64,000 bases of DNA from Quercus robur (GCF_932294415.1 NC_065536.1:45667854-45731853), one strand, 5' to 3'; counted from the stretch's first letter, positions 13,440-25,663 are shown. Made by a program: numbers and translations. Notes: a model not told the origin generated them from the sequence alone.

Positions 13440-14226
13440 AGGGTACCTCAGTACATACTACTACTTTACAACTCCCCTTAGCAAATCCCCGCCACCCAAA
13501 ACTGATTTCCATTAACAAGAACAACTATTTTGAGATCTTCACCTTCATATAGGTGGTATTCCTCAAGAATTTTGCTTTTAGGATATTAAACCATGACATA
13601 TCCCATACAATCAAAACACCCCAGCTTGGCTTAGCTATCAAGGGTCTATTTACATCATTCATTATCCTTGGACCTAAACCTCCCACGCCTCTTTGGTAAG
13701 CAGACTGATTTCTAGGATTTTAGATAATACTTTTCTTCTTTTTTTCTTTTTCATCAGTCTTTTCCCCACACCAAAAATCCTTTCAATGAGAACTACTTAG
13801 GGAAAGTAAGAGAAGATGTCAAGTATTGTTGGAGAGTAGCCGCTACCACAGATCTAATTATGTCCTAGTAGCATGAGACATAACCTTATATTTCCATCAT
13901 TGAATTCTACTTTTCACCCTTTCCACCACTGCATCTAAGATTTTGCTCTTTGGCATATTATTGTTCATCGGAATACCCAAATACAAATCATTTGATCGTG
14001 CCTTTTTTAATTTCAACCTTGGGTAATATTACTTGCAAAGATCTGGCTTACATTTCTTCATATATTGTCACCACTATCGTTACTTTTGTAAGCAATCCTC
14101 AATCTTCCTTGTTTCAGTTAGTTTTGCTCTTCCAAAAATGATATATCATCAACAAATTGTTGGTGGCTAACCTTAAGACTCCTATTCGACACTTTGAAGC
14201 CTTGTAGCTGGCCTTCCTTTGTATTG

Positions 14227-14729
14227 TTGGTAGCGATGTTCAAACAACAGTTTTCAATGTTTAAATGTTGAAAATTGTAGGCCAAAAAAAAAAAACTTTT
14301 TTGTTAGTGATGATTAATTTTTGGTGTTTTGAGTTACAATTCTCAAATTAAGGTATTTAAAATATGTATTTTGAAAACTTATCCATATTAGTTTTTAGTT
14401 TTCACTTTTTAAAAAGCGTTGCTGAATGGTCTTTTTGTAAATAAGTTGAAAATCGTGGGGTCCATTGACAAGACCATTTTTTTTTCTTTTTCTCTCTCCT
14501 TAAATAAAATAGTATTCTTTTACTATAAAATAATCACTTAAAAAAAAACACATACACATACCAAATACACAATTATGTTTTTTCACATTTTAAAATATGT
14601 TATTTGAAATATGGTACCAAATACATTTTTCGCGTTATGAATACTTTAAAAACGTGTTTTCACAACATTTTTTAAACCATAGTTTTCACATCATTTTGTA
14701 TACCAATACTTAAATATTGCTACCAAACA
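14227..14729. mobile_element. Putative hAT-like MITE inside the LINE
   Basis: The left end TTGGTAGCGATGTTCAAAC and right end TTAAATATTGCTACCAAAC are imperfect inverted repeats. The interior is AT-rich and non-coding, and it separates two blocks of the LINE reverse transcriptase. No clean 8-bp duplication could be read, so the limits are approximate. Confidence 0.5.
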
Positions 14730-14965
14730 GGTTAGCCACAATAATAAAAATGAAAGGGGAAAGATGATCTCCTTACCTTAAACCTCTTGAAGGACTGAAA
14801 AAATAAAAAGGCTTTCCACTAATAAGAATTGAAAAGGCATGATTAGAAATACATTCCTCTATCATCTTTATCTAATGCCTATTAAACACTAGGCAAGATT
14901 ATGAAAATAGAGAACCACTTTGATCTTGCCGTAGGCTTGTTCCATGTCCAATTTGAGTTCCATAA

Positions 14966-16608
14966 GAGCATTTCCAATAATTTCTCTAAATTTTTGCATT
15001 GTTTAGAGAGTAAATAGTTACTTTTGTCTTTTACTTATTTTTTAAATATACTTTTTGTAGGGACACGATTCTCAAACGGTCCAACAATGACGTTGGGCTC
15101 GCGCGTGATGGATCCCTCACAATAAAATTTGTAGAGAGTGGGCTTGAAAGGCTAGCGTTGGGTTACGGGGCGTTAGTATAGGCGTTAGTAGAGAGTGGGC
15201 TTGAAAGGTTTTAGTCTAGATATCCAAGCCCTATAACTTTATAAATTGAGGGATTGGGCTCCTCGGATCATGTCCGAGGAGCACTAATGTTTTTCTCCGG
15301 TTACCCGACGGTGGGTTTTCCGTGGTGGTGCGCATATATTGCCTGGGCATTCTCATTCCTGAAATTTTTCCCAGGAACTGAGATAAGGACCTCGTGTCCC
15401 TACACTTTTCAATGGACACTTTATTTTTTATCTTTTTTGTTTTTTTTTTTTGTTTATTATTATTCAATTAAATATCATTTCTTCATTCATTGTTTAATAT
15501 TTATCTATTCTTCCTTTATTCATTCCCAACAACTATATTTTTCTAATTTCCAACTACTATATTTTTTAAATCTTTCAATAGTAACATTTTCAAAATTTTC
15601 GATCTTTTTTGTTAACAATCTATTTTTAATTTTCACGCTTACATTATCTATTTGTTAGTCTTTATCAAATCAATGTTAGTTTTGTACAAGTCCTATAAAA
15701 ATTATATGTAATTTAAAAATTTATCAAATCTCTTAATTTGAAATGAATTTATTCATTAATCTTTGCCTAGTTTTATCTTTTAATTATTAATATTCATTAA
15801 CTTATCAATTACCCTTACTATTTTATTTGAAGAAAAATGGAAACCTATCTAATCTTAATTTAAGGGATTATTATTCATTAACTTATCATTAAAAAAAGTC
15901 TACACGTTTTATTGGAGTATACAAATTGTTCCTTTTTGTTCTCCAACCTTTCCTTTTTGTTTCACACACACACACGAGAAATCACCACTCTACTCCGCAT
16001 TGCCACCACACCTTCGAGGGAGACCTGCCTCACTCAAGTTAAGGACCTATGCGAAGGCTAGTGGAGATCGACCAAATCCTGAGAGAGAGAAGAGGAGCTT
16101 GATCAATGGAGATTGGCCAAGTTAGATTGGCTTTCAACATCCATTGCCACTCGTCCTCCTCACCAGTGCCAAGTGCATGCAGCTAGGATTGGGTTAAATC
16201 GGCATTTTTTTTTTTTTTTTTTTTTTTTTTGTGTTCTTGATCTTTTTGTTCTAATTTTAGCTTTATTGTTCTAGTTAAATTGGTTTTATGAGAAAAAGAT
16301 TGTGTTGTGCTTTGATTGTGAGTTGCTGTTTAGATACATTTGAGAGAGAGAAATGAGTTCGGTTGAGAAGGGGGAAAAAGTGAACAAAGAGAAAGGAAGG
16401 AAAGAGATAATATTTCTTTTATTCTGTTGTAGATTATTTTAAGAGAGAAAAACGTTTTGGAGTTACTATAGTGCTCACTTGGTCAAGAGAGCTACTATAA
16501 CAACTCTAAAAATTAAAAAAAAATTAAAAAATTGGAGAGGATGTTGAATCTGAGTTTTTGTGGGTTTGCTCTTCAAAAATGGGTTTAAGGAGCCTATTCG
16601 AGATGCTC
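14966..16608. mobile_element. PIF/Harbinger-like non-autonomous element (TSD TAA)
   Basis: The ends GAGCATTTCCAATA (left) and GAGCATCTCGAATA (right, reverse complement) form a 14-bp imperfect terminal inverted repeat. They are flanked by TAA at 14963-14965 and 16609-16611, the 3-bp duplication typical of PIF/Harbinger elements. The flanking LINE reading resumes on either side, which independently supports these limits. The interior has an A/T-rich body, a T run (about 16206-16230) and no transposase. A solo LTR (15056-15404) is nested in it. Confidence 0.7.
15056..15404. mobile_element. 349-bp solo LTR (TSD CTTTT)
   Basis: The sequence starts TGTAGGGACACGA and ends TCGTGTCCCTACA, a perfect 13-bp inverted terminus with TG...CA. 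It is flanked exactly by CTTTT (15051-15055 and 15405-15409), a 5-bp target-site duplication as made by LTR-retrotransposon integrase. No internal retrotransposon region is present, so it is a solo LTR left by recombination, or a very small terminal-repeat element. It contains a CTCCTCGGA/TCCGAGGAG inverted motif and the words AATTTGTAGAGAGTGGG, also found in the Tat LTRs at 45845 and 55692. Confidence 0.85.
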
Positions 16609-16825
16609 TAAAGCTAGTCGTCCCTCTCCTTTTGCTCATTGAGTTAATAACCTCTTGTGCCATCACAGTACTATCTTGTATCAAATGCCCCAGAAAAAAA
16701 CACCTTGTCAAGGGGAAATTACTGTGTATAGAATCTGTTTAAGTCTTGTAACTAGAATCTTTGAGATCATCTTATATAGACCACATTGCATAGGCTTATT
16801 GGGTGAAAGTTGTTACCAAAGATCA

Positions 16826-17595
16826 AGGCCGGCCCAACAAAATTTGGGGCCTAAGGCAAAAATTTTATATGGGGCATTTTTATATGTAAACATTAATTAA
16901 ATAAAATTATATAATACTAATTAAATTAAGACTAATTTGATGTAAATACAGAAATTGATGAATAATACTACTTAAACTAAGGTTAATTTCATATAGAATA
17001 TTGAATATTATAGTTGAATCAAAAGGAACTTACTTTAACTTGGATATATGATTATGCATAGTTAAGTACAGTTGTAATCTAAATTTTAATTTTATATATT
17101 CTTTTTAAGAGAAAGAGATAGATAGATATTATTTGGTGTGTGGTTTAGTAGAAGATTAGTCATCATTGATGATTTATCACATTTGCAGTATTTTATTTGA
17201 AACATCTTAGGGTTTCAATTGAGTTAAATTTTTATTGGTCTCCTATTTTAAAAACCTTGTTAGAAATGAAAAAGAAAAATACTAAAAATACTACAAAATG
17301 TTCACAATAAATGTGATTATGATTGTAATTGATGAATTTCAACAACTTAATTTATTTGTCTTTGAATTACTTTTTTATGTGATTGGTGATATGTCAATTA
17401 AATCTATAGTAAAATTTGTGGTATCTTTAACATCACTCTTAAAAAAAAAGTACCAATTATTTAAAAAATGTTATATTTTTATAAAATTTTGGGCCTTTTA
17501 CTAAGGAAGATGGGGCCTTTTTTTATTAGAGAAATTTTTTATTTGTTGTGGGCCTTAGGCCTAGGCCTAAGTTGCCTAGGCCTTGAGCCGGCACT
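16826..17595. mobile_element. GGCC-rich TIR element, second copy of the family
   Basis: The left end AGGCCGGCCC with GGGGCCTAAGGCAAAA, and the right end GGCCTTAGGCCTAGGCC...GAGCCGGCACT, form GC-rich inverted ends around an AT-rich, non-coding interior. It resembles the 6961-7422 and 43843-44551 elements. The flanks CCAAAGAT / CCCAAGAT are a possible imperfect target duplication. It interrupts the upstream end of the minus-strand LINE. Confidence 0.6.
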
Positions 17596-17599
17596 GCCC

Positions 17600-17880
17600 A
17601 AGATGCCCCTTTTAATCTCAGGAAGTAATGCAAGCAAAATGTGTTTCAAAGATTTTAACAGTTTTGCATTCTCAAAATAGAACTTGACACTGTCCCAATA
17701 GTATTTGAAGAAGACAGACATCTGAAATTAAAAAAAAAAAAATTTGTTAGACCCAAGACTAAAGACAATATATTTTACATCTTGAGGAGCAGAGATACCC
17801 TTGAGTATCTCATTGTCTTCAAGAGTAATAACTGGGGCCAGCAACTCCAGAAGCAGTAATACTGCTGCAGTATGATGCAT
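17600..17880 (-). pseudogene. Unidentified coding-like exons
   Basis: On the minus strand, from 17710 down, an acceptor TTAATTTCAG is followed by an open frame reading MSVFFKYYWDSVKFYFENAK and on to LLALLPEIKR, ending near the GGCC element. Upstream, about 17880-17785 reads ...LLELLAPVITLEDNEILKG, with a possible GTAAAA donor near 17784. Composition is more coding-like than the neighbourhood, but I do not recognise the family and no start or further exons are clear. It may be a gene fragment cut off by the adjacent transposon. Confidence 0.3.
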
Positions 17881-19992
17881 CTTTCTTAAGCTATTTACAA
17901 ATTTGTATACCAGTTACATATAACATCCCTTTCATTAAAAAAGTGGATCCTACAGAAGTGGGACTCACTGTCATATAAAAGAAAGGATATGGTTTGTTTC
18001 CAACCATTCTATGAAACACCACCCCCTTCTTAAATCTCAAGTGGGCTAAGGTGAGAGGCCACACCAATCAATCACCTAAACTAGTAATAAAAGACAATTT
18101 AGTCTTTGTCTGCCACTCAAGCCCAAATGCATGTCCAAAGATCAAGTGGGTGATTAAAGAAAAAAAGTAAAACACAATTATGCGTAAGTAAAAAGGAAAC
18201 CCCAGGAGAGATATAGGGCAGGATATCCTCGAATTGATAGGCATAACCATAACCATAGCCATGTGCTTCTTACTTATCCACCGTATTTCTTTTTGGATGA
18301 AACTTATCCACCGCATTAGACAAAAGCAATATTTATTATACAATAACAATTTACATTTACACGATTCTTATTCTCATATCATATGTTGAATTATTAACTG
18401 GTCAATTACATTTCGCGATTATTTCACAAAATCAGAATAAACATATGAATTTCCCTTTTAAAAAAGAAGAAGATAAGTATATGAATTCCAGAAAAGTTTA
18501 ATATTCTAAATTCCCCTTATTCTGTTTTTTCTTTTCCTAAACCAATTTCTCCAAAAACGATTGAAATATTATTATGTATAATGTAATAGGAAAATATATA
18601 TATCTAACGCGATTTGATTCAAATCGCACTTCCTTTTCTCATCATAAGATTGATGTTTATAAATTGAGTGTCAATGCTTTCATTGTTTTTAAGGCTTTAA
18701 AAAAAAAAAAAAAAAAATTTTCTAAACTATTTTTGGAAAATTGATCCTTGCCATATTTATACACCCACTGCTCACCAAAGTCAGGGTGTGCCCTGCGGGA
18801 ATTTTTTCAAGGCCAAAACCTGGGCTCGTATGTTGTTACTTGTGATGACCATAAAAACTTCAAAATCTCCTTACTCTAGTGGCAGCTACTATTTCTAAGG
18901 CACACAATGCTACATGACTTGGGTGAGTTGCAGAAAGGATTTCTTCATTTTTCTAACATGAGACTTTCATTAAGTTTTTCTCATAAAACAATAAATGTCA
19001 CATTGAAATAGACAAGAATATTAACAAATTTTAACTTGTAATCTGATATTTCATTTTGAGCCGTAGTCAAAATCTTATATTGAAAAATTCATATGATAAT
19101 TGATAAGAAGCATGCAAATAAATCTCTTTCTCGAGCAAAAGATAACAAAGAATGACTTACATCTCACGTTTATTATTTATGCGATATGATTAGGCCTATA
19201 AATAAATCGATCTGTTTATGAACTGTTTGAGCTCAACTCAATAAAATACTTGTTTATGTTCATTTATTTAATAAACAAGCAAAATTCAAACTTAAACATA
19301 ATAATGTGTTCATAAATAAACCCATGAGTATGAGACCCAAATATATATATATATATATATATTTAAATTGACCTTTTGTTGATTTCTTCCAATCATGCCA
19401 CATAAACATTTAACAATATATAATTTTCAGGTCATTATTTAATATATATCTAGTGTTAACAACAGTTAAAACTAATTTTAACTGTTTTTTTAGATAAAAC
19501 AACCCAACACTAAACAAATTTTAATTAAATTGGGTTTGATCTTCTTTAAACAAATTCTAATTAAATAAAGCAAGTTTTTTTCTACAAATTATCTAATTTT
19601 ACTTTTTATTTATCAATTTTTATTAATTAAACACATATTATATGTATAAATATTTTTTATCAATTTTTTTTGTGCATTGCACGAGTTACTGATTAGTGTA
19701 CATGATAAAAGAAAAATGAATTGTATAATAAAAGAAAAATGAATGTGAAAGCAATTCGTGTAGACAGTTTGGAATTGAAATTGGAGACGACACGAATGGG
19801 TGAGCATGGATAACATGGTACATTTTGCTCCAAATTGAAATTGGAGCATTACCAGTAAACTAGTGTGTAACTTCGTGTATATGCACGAGTACAATTTTAA
19901 AAAAAAATCACAATTATACGGTTCAAATTATACATGGTATTAGCTTACACATTTTTTAAAACATACATTTTTAAAATATGTAATAGTTTCTC

Positions 19993-20030
<38 letters not shown>

Positions 20031-20520
20031 TTAGAATCTAATTAGATTTGGACTTTTTAATTTTTACACTCAATAATTCACTTAGCACAAAAATTAAAAA
20101 TTCAATAGGACCCGTGGTGCAAAATTGATAATCTAATTGAAATCCAATTAGATTTTCTTTAAGCTGTAGTAATTAATATATACTAGTTTATAACCCCATG
20201 CATATGTATGGATACACTTAAAAATACACAATAAGATGCATAATATAATTCCTATATATATAATTTAAATATTATTGATAGTCATTTTTATATTTTGCTA
20301 ACTCTTTAAAAAATTTTATAAGGATATTATTAAGTATAAAATGTAAATTGTTCATTTAAAAAAAAAAAAACAAAATTATTATGAAACACCTTTTTTTTTA
20401 ATTTTTTTTTACGATTCATTTATTCTAAATTCTTTAGTTTTTGTACTTAATAACTCACTTGGATGAATATTTATTATATGGTTTTACATTTTATTCTAAA
20501 ATTAAGAAATAAAACTTTTT
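17881..20520. other. AT-rich intergenic DNA
   Basis: No coding content was recognised. It contains an A run (about 18697-18717), (AT)n at about 19342-19362 and 19997-20027, and many short A/T tracts. The stretch at about 18760-18930 is more balanced in composition but gave no recognised protein. Confidence 0.5.
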
Positions 20521-20524
20521 AAGA

Positions 20525-20695
20525 GTGAATTCCAGTTAGCTCAACTAGTAAAGTCTCTGATGGTTGTATAAGAGATCTGGAGTTTAATCCCCGTCTACAC
20601 CAAATATTGATTGGTATCTTGGTCTGATAATAAAGAGTTATCATCAGGAGCGGACGTCATAGGTTAAAACTTTCTCAAAAAAAAAAAAAAAAAAT
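20525..20695 (+). mobile_element. tRNA-derived SINE
   Basis: An A-box-like TAGCTCAACTAGTAAAG (about 20538) and a B-box-like GGAGTTTAATCCCC (20579-20592) are spaced as in an internal RNA polymerase III promoter. A tRNA-unrelated body follows, then an A tail at about 20676-20694. This is the organisation of plant tRNA-derived SINEs. Target duplications were not clear. Confidence 0.7.
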
Positions 20696-21374
20696 TATCT
20701 ACCACTCTTTAACTTATCAAAAAAATAATAATTTAGGACACATGATTCAAAATTGGAACTCTAATTTGAAATTCTAATTTGAGTTTTTCTCAGCTTCACT
20801 TATTATTATATATATATATATATTACATCTTCGAGAAATCATATATAAATGTTTCAAACAGGTGGTCTTGACTGAGATCCAAGAGAATTAAGTCTGTGTT
20901 ATGTCCATGCATTTGATAGCTACCAAGTACAACCATCTCCTCTATCTCAAATAGTAATTTTCACATATATTTTAAACACAGAATATATTAGTAAATTCTA
21001 CTCTTGCTATTTACAAAATTGGATTTTAGCTTTATCATTTCTTTTTGTTGGTATGTTAAAAGTTAAAACGTTAAATTTGAAAGATATAACATGTATGCCT
21101 TAAAGGGGGACAACAACAACAAAACCTTAATTCCAAAATTTTGGAATTGGCTATGGATTCTCAACAGATTATTTATGGTCGGCCAGATATATCTTTCTTT
21201 CATTTTCTTCCAAAAAAAAAAAAAAAAACAGACCACGTATATGGTTTGTATAAGAGTAAAGTCAGAACAAGATTGCTGAACTGCCACTGAATAAAAAATA
21301 AGGAAAGACAAATCTTTACCAATTTGACAAGGAACGCAGTTTTGCACAATGTTGAGTAACTGAGCATACGGCTT
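20696..21374. other. Intergenic DNA and 3' UTR of the pantothenate synthetase gene
   Basis: Contains (AT)n at about 20808-20822 and an A run at about 21210-21228. The part next to 21375 should be the 3' UTR of the minus-strand gene. No coding content was seen. Confidence 0.5.
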
Positions 21375-21790
21375 TCAAATATTTATTTCCATGTTGTCTA
21401 TCAGCCTGACCTTCCCAAACCAGGCAGCAATGCAGAACACTACGGGGCTCTTGATTTCTTCCACTGCCTCCAAAGTCTCTTGGTCTACGATCTGATAGCA
21501 AGAGACATATGTAACTAAAACACATTCTAACCTAAACTTCTTAACATTCAGGGAAGTAAAGGCTAGATTTCTATTTACAATGTTAGTAGGCACCACTCTG
21601 ATAAGAGATGGGTTCCAAATATTACTATTATCTTTGAGTATATTAAAGAAGCCCCATTCCTTTGATAGTTGAGTAAAACAGTTCAGCCAGTTTCTTGTTG
21701 GTAAACCATATATTCCTTTTAGTACAAAACAATCACTATAAGCAAGTGGCTCACAATAAAAAATAAAAATAAAAGGCCCCCCTCCACCCC

Positions 21791-21821
<31 letters not shown>

Positions 21822-24800
21822 AAAAAAAAAAAAACACTCAGAACAATTAATTTATATACCTATATAGAGATGAAAAATATTCACTTCATAAATGTAACAC
21901 TTTGGACAGAGAAACGAGCCTTGGATGTCTTTTTTTTTTTTTTGGGCAGTGACTGTATAGAAAGAAAACAAAAACATACAAAAAGCACAGGGAACTCTTG
22001 TGTTGGGAAAAAGACTACAACAGAACAAAGAGTCCCACCACCAACTCAAAGAGACAAAGCACAGGTGCATACCCAAAAGATACAAACAAACACATGCAGG
22101 CTTCAAAGGAGAAAAGAAACAAACTATAGAGGGAGAGAATGAGTAGGTTAGAACATCCACCAAGGATCAATTTAGTAGACTGCTAAATTCCCACCCCAAT
22201 AATAAACAAGATCAACTTATCCTGGACCCTGCAGCCAGTTGGATCGCCCAAAAACCTTGAGTGTTTATTCTTACACAGTTATGAAAATTAAGCGCAAAAG
22301 GCCTCCTGGAGACTAGGCCCAAGTGCAAGCACGTGATTAATTGAAGTGAAGCGCACATTTTTAAAAATATAATGTAATAAATTGAAAATAATTTTTAATG
22401 TTCAATACAAAAATCAAGTGATTAAATAATCATATAACTTGAAATATAACATTTTATAAAATTCATACAATATTTTATATCATTCTCTTAATCAAATTTT
22501 CACTCAATGAGTATTAATCAATATGCATCGTTCATTATATGTTCAACATCAACTACAAAAGTAACCAAACAATTATCAAAAATAAATTAAAGCATACATT
22601 TTTTTTCCTAATAATGAACTAGGAGTTTTGGGACATGATAGTTTTTGTACCATAAAATTGACTTGTATATACTAAATCAACAGTTTATTTCAATAGTATT
22701 AAGATAAGATGGCTACAATTCATAATTGGTTCATCTAAAAAAAAAAAAAAGTGCACTTTGAGCTTTATTGAAAAAGCGCACTTCTTCAAATGTGCCTCGC
22801 TTTGGAGGTGAAAAGCACTTGGGTTTTGGCACTTTGAGCTTTGCGCTTAAAGCACGCTTTTGCCGACACTGCATCAAAAGAATTTACTTATACACATGAC
22901 TACTACTCAATGTATCAAGTTTTGGAAAAAAAAAAAAATTTATATGACTTCAACTAAGAGGTTAGACCTTACTGTGGTGGCAAGTGCCTTCCACCCAAAG
23001 CAACATGTCATGGGTTTGAGTCCAAGAATCAACTTCTACAGGGAAAAAAAAGGGCAGGGGGGGGGGGGGGGGCGGGTGGGGGTGGTTAAGGTACCATCAC
23101 CTCTCCCAAGTCCTGACCTTTGTGCAGCGGGTACGACCTTTTTATATTGGTTCAACTACTGCTAGAATATTACCTATCCAATAATTTGAAAAGGAAAATG
23201 CTATGCCACTATGTATCACTCAAAAGTTCTAATTTGTCCAAAATAAACATAAATTCAGGAGGATTTTTCATGCCTCACCTCAGCATAATCAATTCTTCCA
23301 CCAGCTTCATTTATTTCTTGGATAATCATGTTTCTTAACTCTCCACTGTTTACTTGACCCTTTTCTGCAGCAAATTTAGCTCTTGACAATGACCTGTTTA
23401 TAGACAATGCCTGCAGAATTCACAGAAGCAATTATACAATGATGTAAAAAATATATTTGTTAGAGAAGTATAGGATAGAAAAAAATAACAATAATTAAGA
23501 TACATTAGATAAGATGTATATATCAAAAGTCAAAATATCTCAAATAAAAAAAAAAAAAAAGTAAAAAATATCTGCAAAGGGAGGAGGAAAAAAACTGGTT
23601 TATGCAATCAATGCTGATGATCTTTTATTCACAAAATAACTAAAACTAAGCAGCATTTAAAACATTGTTTTCATGGTAGAGAAAAGTATCTATATGCAAA
23701 ATTGGTAGTAAAGCTTCATGGGAATATTAAAGGAATAACCAACATTGAGAGAACCTTTTTCCTCTCTTCAGTTGATAGATGCACGTTGCGTGAACTCATT
23801 GCGAGGCCATCATTCTCACGCACTATATCAGAACCTATCACTTCTATGGAAAAATCAAGATCTCGAACCTGTAAGAATTCAGTATGAAAATAAATTAAAA
23901 AGCAGCACAGTCAGACCAGCAAGAAATTGCAAATGACATCAATTTGTTAATATCTTTCTACATATTAGTGGAACAACTAGGTTAGAAGATGAAACAAGAC
24001 CAAATCAAGGTCTCTAGAATCAGTACAAACCCAAAACTCATTTGGTCAGGCTCAAAACTGAGCTAACACTAACATTTCCAACCAAAGAACAGAACCAGTT
24101 TGTTGAAAATTTCGTGTCCGGTTTGGCAAAAATTATTTCTGCAAACTTATTTTACTATTTAACTTTTTTTTTTTGTTACTATTCATGGATTTATTGCATT
24201 TTTTGATACTATTTATGGATCTCACGATACTATTTCAACTAACTTTTAGTTTTATTTTCCATAACAAAAAATTTTCAGATTCAGCAAAATAAGCGGATCC
24301 CAAATCACAACAGAAATGTCATTCGTAATATCAAGCGAAGTGCTGCACAACAGAAAAGTCTAATGATAAAATCACAATACAATGAGAATAAAACTATTTC
24401 TTAGATTCAATGAATAATTTAATAAAAAGTTGATGAATGTGAAGCAGTGGAAGACTCTCTGTCTTCACAAAGACCATATGCAAGATCAAGATTTTTTTTT
24501 TTTTTTTGAAATGATATGCAAGATCAAGATAACACTTGAGTTGCGTGTATATGTCATAATGACTAAATGGGTTGCTTTATATAATCCTCTTCATTTTTCC
24601 GATTCCAAATAAACATACAAAAAAAAAGGGGAATTTGGGACACTCATAATGAAGATAAAAATACCATATTCCTCTCTTATTTATAGAATAGAAGAGAAGT
24701 TGAGCTCACCATCCGCTGAATAATCCGCCATTGTTGATAATCCTTCTTGCCAAACACAGCAACATCAGGTTCCACTATATTAAACAGCTTGGTGACAACA

Positions 24801-25324
24801 GTGGCAACTCCTCTAAAGAACACAGGTCTACTCTTCCCACACATACCCTTTTCCAACCTCTCAACTCTCACCCAAGTTTCATGCCCCAAACCTCTCTCCT
24901 CAACACAAGACACTGCCCCTTTCTTCTCTACCTCACCATCACCACCAACACTAGAGTTCCCATAGTCATACAGATTGTAGGGATGGAAAACAACATCAAC
25001 ACCACCAGGAACATCCATGAGCCTTTGGATATCACCATCAAAGTCAGATGGGTATGTGGAAAGGTCCTCAGTTGGAGAGAACTGACCTGGGTTCAAATAG
25101 ATTGAGACCACTATGAGATTTGTGAGCTTGTGGGCTTCTTTAATCAATGATATGTGGCCCTCATGGAGATATCCCATGGTGGGTACCAAGCCTATGGTCT
25201 TGCCTTGGGATCTCATGGCCCTTGACCATTTTCTCATCTGATTCTTGTTTGTTATTATCTCTGGCTCTTTCTCATTCTTATGGCTGCTTTTCATTGGTAT
25301 TTGGGAATTGTGGGTCTTTTCCAT
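21375..25324 (-). CDS. PANC: Pantothenate synthetase (pantoate--beta-alanine ligase), complete, four exons
   Basis: Exons on the minus strand: 25324-24710, 23868-23755, 23410-23279 and 21491-21375 (TAA), totalling 325 codons, close to the roughly 310 of the Arabidopsis protein. All introns are GT-AG and all junctions fall between codons. The enzyme joins pantoate and beta-alanine with ATP to make pantothenate (vitamin B5), the precursor of coenzyme A; the plant enzyme is cytosolic and no targeting peptide is seen. Visible motifs: [18 protein letters not shown] (HIGH-type nucleotide-binding motif, about residues 43-60), [44 protein letters not shown] at the end of exon 1, and GLAMSSRN (KMSKS counterpart) in exon 2. 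The C-terminus [17 protein letters not shown] is typical. The start was chosen as the first ATG of the open frame; it adds about 20 residues before the conserved core, so a later ATG is possible. It looks intact. Confidence 0.93.
22280..22872. mobile_element. MITE-like segment in PANC intron 3
   Basis: Left sequence TTAAGCGCAAAAGGCC...CCCAAGTGC...AGCGCAC and right sequence GTGCACTTTG...AGCGCACTT...AAAGCACTTGGG...TTTGCGCTTAA are imperfect inverted ends rich in GCGC words around an AT-rich centre. Limits and superfamily are uncertain. Confidence 0.45.
22955..23150 (+). mobile_element. Au-type SINE-like segment
   Basis: The B-box-like GGGTTTGAGTCC (about 23012) is followed by CTTCTACAGGG, a G-rich patch, then CTCTCCCAAGTCCTGACC and GCGGGTACGACCTTTTT. 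These words occur in this order in plant Au-like SINEs as I recall the family. The A-box is degenerate. It lies antisense within PANC intron 3. Confidence 0.5.
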
Positions 25325-25535
25325 TAGAGCAGAACAATTCTAAGAAAAAGATGGGATTTGTCAATTGATAGTGAAGTTCCAAGGAAGCGTGTACGCTACT
25401 ATGCTATGTTCTTGAAGACAGACATGGCTCTGTGAATTGGAAAAGGCAAATGTAATGCCAAAAATAGAAAAAATGGGTAGGCGGCGGATTGGTTGGAGTC
25501 GCATCCTTTGAGTTGACCAACGATTATTTGTCTCA
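25325..25535 (-). promoter_or_regulatory. 5' UTR and promoter-proximal DNA of PANC
   Basis: Only 211 bases separate the PANC start from the Helitron cluster, so the upstream regulatory region is partly supplied by, or displaced by, the transposon. No TATA box was picked out with confidence. Confidence 0.4.
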
Positions 25536-25625
25536 TCTATATATATATATATAAAACCGAAGCCTCTGCTGACACCACAATTTTCCACGTCAGCACAATA
25601 TTTAAAAAATAAAAAATAAAAACAA

Positions 25626-25663
<38 letters not shown>

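Larger units (their letters stand above)
13440..16825 (-). mobile_element. Decayed LINE reverse transcriptase, split by later insertions
   Basis: Reading the minus strand from 16800 downward gives, in broken frames, RLKQILYTVISPCQ and LIQDSTVMAQEVINSMS (16800-16620). After an insertion, KLDMEQAYGKI follows (about 14955-14925). After a second insertion come QGFKVSNRS and SHQQFVDD (about 14210-14140, the place of the L1 F/YADD box), then a WKYKVMSHATRT block and FWCGEKT, and VCLPKRRGGLGPR (about 13710-13670). These are successive conserved blocks of plant L1 reverse transcriptase in the right order. Stops and shifts show it is dead. The 5' and 3' ends were not located. Confidence 0.75.
21492..23278 (-). 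other. PANC intron 3, expanded by repeats
   Basis: This 1787-base intron is far longer than intron 2 (344 bases). It holds a 25-C run followed by a 23-A run (21787-21834), a MITE-like segment (about 22280-22872) and an Au-type SINE-like segment (about 22955-23150) with a 16-G run (23057-23072). Confidence 0.75.

Noticed and set aside
15254..15658. Open frame of 134 codons across the solo LTR
   Set aside because: It runs out of the LTR into T-rich DNA, is Phe-rich and has no family pattern.
20525..20695. A tRNA gene
   Set aside because: Box A and B are present but the sequence does not fold as a full tRNA by eye and ends in an A tail; a SINE fits better.
24731..25105. Plus-strand open frames across PANC exon 1
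   Set aside because: Antisense shadows of a well-supported exon.
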